Shown here: piece after piece, positions 57,880 through 64,000 of the stretch | How the letters are laid out: each line of letters starts with the position of its first letter | How positions within the stretch are numbered: position 1 is the stretch's first letter | DNA from: Moringa oleifera | Lineage: Eukaryota > Streptophyta > Magnoliopsida > Brassicales > Moringaceae | Assembly: GCA_021397835.1 (NCBI GenBank) | Contig: JAJFZO010000447.1 | Location: 434,001 to 498,000, forward strand | DNA: 64,000 nt | Direction of reading: 5' to 3' | The notes under the pieces: generated by a model | Database searches by the model: none | Seen by the model: the letters and a program-made list of their open reading frames with translations, nothing else | What the model was told of the DNA's origin: nothing | Position numbers and translations under genes: made by a program

Positions 57880-58392
57880 TGTTGGGAATTTGACAACCAG
57901 ATCCTTAGTTGATGGATCAAATATCAAATCCCTATAACCTGAAAGCAACAATAATAAAAGCAAGAAGAAAGTAGACAATCACAGGAACACAAGATTTATA
58001 GTGGTTCACCCTCAATTGAGAGTTACATCCACTTTGCAGCCACTGCAGGAAACCCTTTCACTATGAAAATAGATTACAAGAGAGATAACTGTTTCCCTAG
58101 CCCTCACTCTACTAGAATAAAACCCTAGGACTCTTACTCACTCTCTCTATTGTGATGTTTACATGGGTAGAAGCCCCCTTTTATATAGTAGAGCCCAAGG
58201 CCCAAAAGATAGATGTGTGAGAATCTCAAGATATCCTTTTTGATAAGTATATACTCTTTTGGATGAGTATATTCCCTTTCAGATAAGCATATATATCCTT
58301 TCAGATAGGTATATGCCATCTCAGATAAATATATATCTTTTCAGATAAATATATATACCCTTTTGTAGATAAGTCTCCACACATACTCAACA
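57880..58392 (-). repeat. Copia 5' LTR
   Basis: 513 bases, nearly identical to 53338-53851. Differences I noted are single-base changes or one-base length changes in T/C runs. It holds the presumed promoter of the element. Confidence 0.93.
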
Positions 58393-58397
58393 AGGAG
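58393..58397. repeat. Target-site duplication AGGAG, right of the Copia element
   Basis: Direct repeat of 53333-53337. Confidence 0.9.
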
Positions 58398-58740
58398 ACA
58401 ACAAGGGTTGTGTATATTCTGTGGTGACAAATTCACTAAAGAACATTGTTGTATAGGAGGTATCAATTATTTCAACTACTTGTAGATAAGCCTAGTAATT
58501 TGATTAAACATGAGAAGCATACTGAAGTAATGGAAGCTTTCAGAGAAGAATCATTGGAAGAATCTACAACATCCAATGTTTTTGTGATCTCTTTAAATGC
58601 TATATTTGGGATAAGCAGTTCTCATGCTGAGGCTGCAAGAGAAATTTCAAAATCAAGGAGTGAAGATCCTAGTTATTTTTGGAAGTACTAATAGCTTCAT
58701 TGACTTGAAGGTGGCAAAGAAATTGGGATGCCAAGTTCAA
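58393..58740 (+). pseudogene. Gypsy gag end (CCHC knuckle) and protease relic
   Basis: Directly after the Copia insertion the plus strand reads RQQGLCIFCGDKFTKEHCC, a Gypsy-type zinc knuckle that continues gag from the left flank. At about 58565-58740 follow ISLNAIFGISS and ILVIFGSTNSFIDLKVAKKLGC, which is the retroviral-type aspartic protease block. The family active site D-S-G-S-T reads I-F-G-S-T, so the catalytic Asp is lost. Frames are broken. Confidence 0.8.
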
Positions 58741-58749
58741 ATTTCAGCT

Positions 58750-59530
58750 TGAATGAGAGGATCTTGCTCCTTATTAATGACCAAAAATAAGATGCCAGCT
58801 TCTTCGCTTGATGCAATGGAGGTCTTTTCTTTGCCTGCTGATTTATAGCAGTTGTTGTCAACATACTCTACCCTGTTTGAACTTTCCCAAGGGTTACCTC
58901 CTCCATGGTTTCATGATCATGGCATTCCTTTGAAAGAACTTCCCCCAGGGTTAACTCTACTAAGGAAGTTCGAGGATTCTTAAGACTCACTAGCTATTAC
59001 GGGAGATTTAGCAAAGGTTATGGAACTATTGCTATGCCTTTGACAGCTCTTTTAAAGAAAAATGCCTTCGAATGGATAATCAAGCTCAAGCAACTTGGGA
59101 TGAGCTTAAGCAAGCTGTGATTAATGCTCTAATCCTTGCCTTACCAAACTTAAAGGCCACCTTCATTGTTGAATCAGATGCATCAAGTAAGGGAATTGGT
59201 GTTATCCTTGGCCAGAATGGAAAACCAGTTGTCTTCTTCAGTTAAAGCCTTATCTCTTGGCATCAATCTCAGTTTGTGTATAAAAAAGAAAAAGAAATGC
59301 TCGTTATTTTAGCGGCAATTATAATGTGGAATTCTTACTTAGTTGGAAGGTAGTTTATCATCAAAACTGACCACCACAACCTTAAATTCTTGCTTGATCA
59401 GCAAACCACTACTCCAGCTCAACAATGATGGCTAGTAAAGATGATGGGCTATGATTTGGAGCTAATGTATAGAGAAGAATCTACAAATACAGTTGTTGAT
59501 GCTTTATCCAGGATACCTGGAGCTCACCTC
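58750..59530 (+). pseudogene. Gypsy RT remnant (core deleted) and RNase H
   Basis: The RT N-terminus is present (QGLPPPWFHDHGIPLKE, about 58880-58945). It is followed almost at once by the thumb/connection block TKEVRGFLRLTSYYGRFSK (about 58950-59015), so the fingers and palm with the catalytic Y-x-D-D are gone, a deletion of roughly 250 codons. RNase H follows with SDASSKGIGVILGQNGKPV (about 59170-59230), FVYKKEKEMLVILAAI, TDHHNLKFLLDQ and DALSRI (about 59500). Stops interrupt the frame. Confidence 0.82.
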
Positions 59531-59734
59531 TTGGCTTTTTCAATTTTCAGCACTGAATTGTTGCACAAAATCAAAGAATGTTGAGTCAAAGACCCTATTG
59601 TGATGCATCTTATTCATAAAGTTAAGGCTAACACCAATGGTACGTAGTGGCAAGTAGTCCTGGCAAGATGGATTGTTAAAGGGGAAACACAAACTAGTTG
59701 TTAGCAAAGATGTTGATTTTCAAGAGGACCAATT

Positions 59735-60510
59735 GAAATATTTCCATTACTCTCTAATAGGAGGCCACTCAGGTATGGATGCCACCATTAGAAGAATTGC
59801 TTCAGTGTTATATTGGCAATGGATGAAGCAAAGTTTGAGGCAGTTTATCATGAATATGACACTTGTCATAGATAAAATGAATGATGCAGTTGTTACACCA
59901 GAGCTCTTATAGCCTCTGCCTATTCCAACAAGACTCTGGAGTGGCATTTCCCTTGATTTGATAAAAGGGCTGTCCAAATCAGGAGGTAAGGATGTGATTA
60001 TTGTGGTAGTAGATAGACTTAGCAAATATACTCACTTCCTCACTTTATCTCATACATTTACTGCATTGGTTGTGGCTCAAACTATCATGGATAATATTTA
60101 CAAGATACATGGAGTTCCAGCAAGAATAGTGTCTCGCAGGGATAGGATTTTTCTTACTAAGTTTTGGCAAGAGCTCTTCAAGTTGCCAGGACCTAAGTTG
60201 AAAATGTCTTTTGCCTATCACAGACAATTGGACAAATAAAAGTTTTGAACAGAATTCTAGAAACCTACTTGAGGTGTATGATTGGTAAGAAACCTCATCA
60301 GTGGCTTAAATGGCCGCCATTGGAAGAGTTCTAGTACAACACTAGCGGCCAGAGTATTGTTAGAACTATTCCCTATTAGATTATCTATGGCTAGCCAACA
60401 CCACTGCATTTGTCATACCTTCGCAGGGACTCCTCTGTCTATTAATAGGAGTTTGCAATCTCGTGAAGCTGCCATTAAGTTGTTACAGTTCCATTTGAAG
60501 AGAGCATAAA
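59735..60510 (+). pseudogene. Gypsy integrase relic
   Basis: Begins with a zinc-finger block (HYSLIGGHSGMDATIRRIA) in which the downstream cysteines are lost. The catalytic core reads GISLDLIKGLSKSGGKDVII, VVDRLSKYTHFL and IVSRRDRIFLTKFWQELF. The second catalytic Asp of the usual 'SDRDPVF' block is Arg here, and an early stop follows YHRQLDK. Pieces around 60282-60510 continue as the C-terminal integrase with shifted frames. Confidence 0.85.
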
Positions 60511-60769
60511 CATAGAATGACATAATTTGCTAATCAGAGGAGGTCAGGCTGTGAATTTGAGGTATGAGATCTAGTTTATCTTAAATTGCAGTCTTATTGA
60601 CAGAAACCTATGACCAACGAATTCTGTCTAAAGCTAGCTACAGGGTTCTTTGGTCCTTTCAGGGTGCTGGCTTAAGTAGGAAAAGTGGCTTACAAATTAG
60701 ACTTGCCTTTTAAATCTAAAGTTCATTTAGTTTTTCTTGTTTTCTTGTTGAAGAAACATGTGTGGAAGG

Positions 60770-60955
60770 AGCCAACTTAACTTAAAGCTACCTTTACTGG
60801 ATTCTGATAGCACTATAATGAGGGAACTTGTTGCAGTACTTGATAGGAGGATGAACAAACAGCGTGGGAAGTTAGTCACTAGAGTATTGATCCAATGGAG
60901 CAATTACTTCTCTGAAGATGCCACGTGGGAGGTTCTTCACGATCTTTAACAAAGA
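60770..60955 (+). pseudogene. Gypsy chromodomain remnant
   Basis: VAVLDRRMNKQRGKLVTRVLIQWSNYFSEDATWEVLHDL is a chromodomain of the kind found at the end of chromovirus integrases, thought to direct insertion through chromatin contacts. The usual aromatic residues are partly kept (W at two positions). It sits in a 63-codon frame just before the element's 3' end. Confidence 0.8.
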
Positions 60956-61004
60956 CTCCTAGGTTTTCATCCTTGAGGACAAGGATGTTCTTTAAGGGGG
61001 GTAT

Positions 61005-61338
61005 TGAAGCGCGCATGGAATGAATCATTTTTCTTATTTGATTTTCATTTCAATCAGTTCATTGTTTTTAATGTTTCTAGACCAATTTACATGTTATTGA
61101 ACTGATATGCCAGTTTTGGGTTGTAATAAAATGATTTGACAATGCTAAAGTCATCGTCAGGCCATTGCGATCACTATATATGCCTTTTAGTGCAAATGGA
61201 ATTATCAAACTTGATGAATTTCTAAACAAAGTTTCTCTCGATAATAAAATTCTCTTGTCATCTCTTTACCCTTTTCTTCTTCTACTATTCTCTTTTATTT
61301 TCTTCTCTAAATTCTACTAAGATTTCTAGAAGGTTACA
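61005..61338 (+). repeat. Right LTR of the Gypsy element
   Basis: Starts TGAAGCGCGCATGG just after a purine-rich tract (AAGGGGGGTA) and ends AAGGTTACA, matching the end of the left LTR. Confidence 0.75.
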
Positions 61339-62357
61339 CCACATTGAAAGTGACTAACTGGAAGAACTTGAGTTTCTCTCAAAAATCGACTAGTAATATG
61401 CACTGTCTTATGATGCTTTGGGTTTCTACAGTTTTTTTCCTTGTCATAGAGCATTCTTTTCTTGAAGTGAAGATTGATCCGTGATTTCCTTAATTGCACA
61501 ATACTAAGATTAATCAATGAAATGAGTCAGTCAAACTAGATTGTGGTTGGTTCTTTGAGGTTTGTTCTCTTTTCAAATAGTATTGATTTTCTTTTCTGAA
61601 AAAAAGAGCCTTTGCAAACTCATTGTAAAGCTTGATTTTATGATCACTGATATATAGAGAAGCAGCATTCTTGGTTGAACAAAACGTTTACATTTTCCAA
61701 AGATTTCGTTACTGATAATATTGATCTTGATATTTCCTTTGGTTCGTCAAAAGAAGGATATAAGGTTTAATCAAACTGAAAAAGCATGTGTTCACGGTCG
61801 GTTTCTTGTTAAAGGAATTACTATGGACATCTCATGCTTGTCTTGTTAAAACTATGGGATCAATTGTTCACCTTTCTGAAAAGATAAAGATTATTAAAAA
61901 GGAGAAGTTTTGGCTTCCTCAATCAAGATTAGTTTTGAAAATGATTTTATTTCCATTTTGTGAAAAGGAAGTCATCTTGATAATTTGTTACAAATTGTTT
62001 CTTTGAGGATTTTTTTTTATATTATTTGTATGGTTGAAAACTATTTTTATTTTTATCAAGTTTATTTAAGTTTCTTACTAAATAAGAAGATTTTAAAAAC
62101 TCAATTCACCTCCTCTTGGGTTGTCAATTTTTGGGCCAAGAAAGTTATATCAAAGCAAAATACACTTGATGGATAAAACTTAAATGTTTTAGAGCGTATA
62201 ATATGATAACCATGGAATATAGCATTGTTGAAAGTTTCTCTATCACTAGGCTTCCCATTTTCGATAAAAATGATTATAATTATGGAAGGTTAGGATGCAA
62301 ATTTGTCTTTAATCAATTGGCTTTGATCTTTGAAAAGCAGTTAAAAAGGGAATTTTG
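61339..62357. other. Spacer between Gypsy and second Copia relic
   Basis: About 1 kb of AT-rich sequence. Short frames are present (for example 61788-62006 and 61985-62176), but I recognise no protein family. No repeat edges were found. Confidence 0.45.
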
Positions 62358-64000
62358 AAAAGCAAGAAAAAAATTAAACAACCATTGGAACATAAGATTT
62401 ATAGTGATTCACTCTCAAATGAGAGTTCGCAGCCACTGAAGGAAACCTTTTCACTATGAAAATAGATTACAAGAGAGATAAATATTTTTTCCTAGCCTGC
62501 ATTTTATTGAAATAAAGCCTTAGACTCTAACCCACTCTCTCTTATGTGTCTTTTACATGGGTAAAAATTTCTCCTTTATATAATAAAGCCTAAGGCTAAA
62601 AATAGATGTGTAAAAACCTTAAAGATACCCTTTTAGATAAGTATGTACCCTTTTAGATAAGTGTATACTTTTTTAGATAAGTATATACTCTTTTAGATAA
62701 ATTTGTCTTCACGCATACTCAACAATTTTTCACTTGGAGACTAATTCATTATCTCAATTGTTTCTTCTACTTGCAATGACCATAACTTTCCAATCAACAG
62801 TTGAGAAGCCCCACTAAAGTTGTACGTAACTCTAGTTTCTCAATTGTAATGACTTTGGTCAATATATCAGCTAGATTCTGACTTCCTTGTATCTTTTCAA
62901 GTGATAAGATACCATCTTTCAAAGCTCATCTTATGAAGTGATACCTGACTTATATATACTTTATTCTAGCATGATACACAGGGTTCTTTGCCAAATAAAT
63001 GACATTCTGACTGTCACAATGTAAAATATATTTTTCAAATTCGTGTTTCAGTTCATTTAGGAAAGATAATAACCATATTATCTCCTTGCTTGCTTTTGTA
63101 AGATTAACATATTTAGCCTCTGTGGTAGAAAGTGCAACTATCTTTTGTAGTTTAGATATCCAACTAATTGCAATACCACCCAATGTGTAAACATACCCTG
63201 TAGTACCTTTTCGACTATCTATATTACCAGTCATATCAGCATCAACATAACCATTCAAACTCATATATGTTTTCTTGAAGTATAAAGCTAAATTTGTAGT
63301 ACTTTTCAAATACCTAAAAATCCATTTAACTGCTTTCTAGTGTTATTTTCCTGGATTGCTCATGTACCTATTAACAACTCCTATTGCATGTGCTATATCT
63401 GGTCTTGTACATACTGTGACGTACATTAAATTCTCAAAAGTAGAAGTATAAGATATCCTATTCATATATGCAATCTCATCATTAGTTGAAGGAGACTAAC
63501 TCTTTGATAGATTGAAATGACTAGCCAAAGGTGTACTAACAGATTTGGCACCATCTATTCTGAATCTAGCAAGCACCTTATTGATGTATTTCTTTTGAGA
63601 TAGCTTAAGAATTCCTTTTATCCTAGTAATTCTCATCCCAAGGATTTGTTTAAGTAGAACCCAAATCCTTCGTAAAAAACTTCTTTGAAAAGCTTATTCT
63701 TTATTTTCTCTATCTCATACAAATTAGCTTCAATAATTAACATGTCATCAACATATAATAATAATATAATATAAGAGTTATCATACCTCTTAATATAACA
63801 ATAATGATTTGCTTGGTATCTAAAAAAACCATTGTCACCCATGAAGTTGTCAAACTTCTTGTACAAATGTCTATGAGCTTATTTTAACCCATACAAACTT
63901 TTCATAAGTTTGCATATCATTTTCTCCTTACTTTTAACTTCAAATCCCCATGGGTGTTTTATGTAAATTTCTTCCTCTAAATTACCATGAAGAAAAGTTG
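62358..64000 (-). mobile_element. Older Copia copy of the same family, truncated by the window end
   Basis: Aligns throughout with the 3' part of the intact Copia element at 53338-58392, same orientation. The 3' LTR (62358-62724) ends ACGCATACTCAACA like the intact copy but lacks roughly the first 90 bases at its outer side. The inner part holds RNase H and RT. Divergence is clear (many C-to-T type changes, stops and small indels), so it is older than the intact copy. The 5' half lies beyond position 64000. Confidence 0.88.
62725..64000 (-). pseudogene. Copia RT-RNase H relic
   Basis: Open pieces at 62950-63309 (RNase H: YVDADMTGNIDSRKGTTGYV, ALSTTEAKY, where the intact copy has STTEAEY) and 63633-63866 (RT: LLLYVDDMLI). 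The RT catalytic motif is kept, but stops and frameshifts in between make the gene non-functional. It continues off the window. Confidence 0.85.

Larger units (their letters stand above)
53338..58392 (-). mobile_element. Nearly intact Ty1/Copia retrotransposon (Tork/Tnt1-like)
   Basis: A 5,055-base element on the minus strand. LTRs at 57880-58392 (5') and 53338-53851 (3') begin TGTTG and end CAACA, and differ at only about seven positions over 513 bases. A 5-bp target duplication AGGAG flanks it. A primer-binding site, one gag-pol frame (57842-53921) and a polypurine tract are present. Domain order gag-PR-IN-RT-RH marks Copia. Motifs fit the Tork lineage to which tobacco Tnt1 belongs. Only one lesion was noticed in the coding part: a single-base gain in an A run. 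The element sits in the gag of an older Gypsy element. The near-identical LTRs indicate a young insertion. Confidence 0.95.
51984..61338 (+). mobile_element. Dead Ty3/Gypsy chromovirus, split by a Copia insertion
   Basis: A Gypsy element on the plus strand. It has a left LTR ending at 52258, a primer-binding site matching the initiator methionine tRNA end at about 52264-52279 and gag from 52331. Next come a CCHC knuckle and protease relic after the Copia insertion, an RNase H block, an integrase block, a C-terminal chromodomain, a purine-rich tract at about 60991-61003, and a right LTR ending at 61338. Gene order PR-RT-RH-IN and the chromodomain mark the chromovirus branch. The core of the reverse transcriptase is deleted and catalytic residues of protease and integrase are changed, so it is inactive. 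The left LTR start is not clear; its first part differs from the right LTR. Confidence 0.88.

Noticed and set aside
57843..57920. 26-codon extension of the Copia frame (MIHQLRIW...)
   Set aside because: It reads through the primer-binding site and into the LTR; the ATG at 57842 fits the family start.

Overview
This window is nuclear DNA from a flowering plant, most likely a dicot. It is AT-rich, its genes are spread out and carry GT-AG introns, and it contains plant-type LINE, Copia, Gypsy and CACTA elements. The species cannot be fixed from the sequence alone. Only three protein-coding genes look intact; most of the rest is transposable-element sequence of different ages. Positions come from reading the sequence by eye, so exon edges are good to a base or two and the ends of decayed repeats are approximate.

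Layout. 1-3660 is AT-rich spacer. About 3670-8345 is a dead LINE on the minus strand. About 9000-15861 (+) holds a PMT24/PMT26-type putative Golgi methyltransferase with eight coding exons and probably an intron in the 5' UTR. 17421-18044 (+) is a single-exon NF-YB transcription factor subunit, closest to NF-YB5. 18045-29613 is spacer plus fragments of decayed LTR-type repeats and one isolated exon-like segment. 29614-37270 is a CACTA cluster: a decayed element A with a Ulp1-like protease relic, then a TNP2-type transposase relic that is split by a compact non-autonomous CACTA element B with a clean 3-bp target duplication. 37980-40900 is LTR-element-like sequence. 41882-43948 (-) is a three-exon gibberellin 20-oxidase. 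44340-49900 is AT-rich spacer with an unexplained cluster of ACGTG motifs at 47761-48082. 49890-51480 is further old repeat sequence. About 51984-61338 is a dead Gypsy chromovirus (+). It contains a nearly intact Tork/Tnt1-like Copia element (-, 53338-58392) that landed in its gag gene. 62358-64000 (-) is an older, damaged relative of that Copia element and runs off the window end.

The three host genes act in separate processes: putative cell-wall polysaccharide methylation in the Golgi, CCAAT-box transcription, and gibberellin synthesis. Nothing in the sequence points to joint regulation. I found no new biological system. The most informative part is the CACTA cluster, where element B appears to be an internally deleted relative of element A and sits inside the transposase relic of a related element. 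The Copia/Gypsy nest is the clearest example of dated, ordered insertions.
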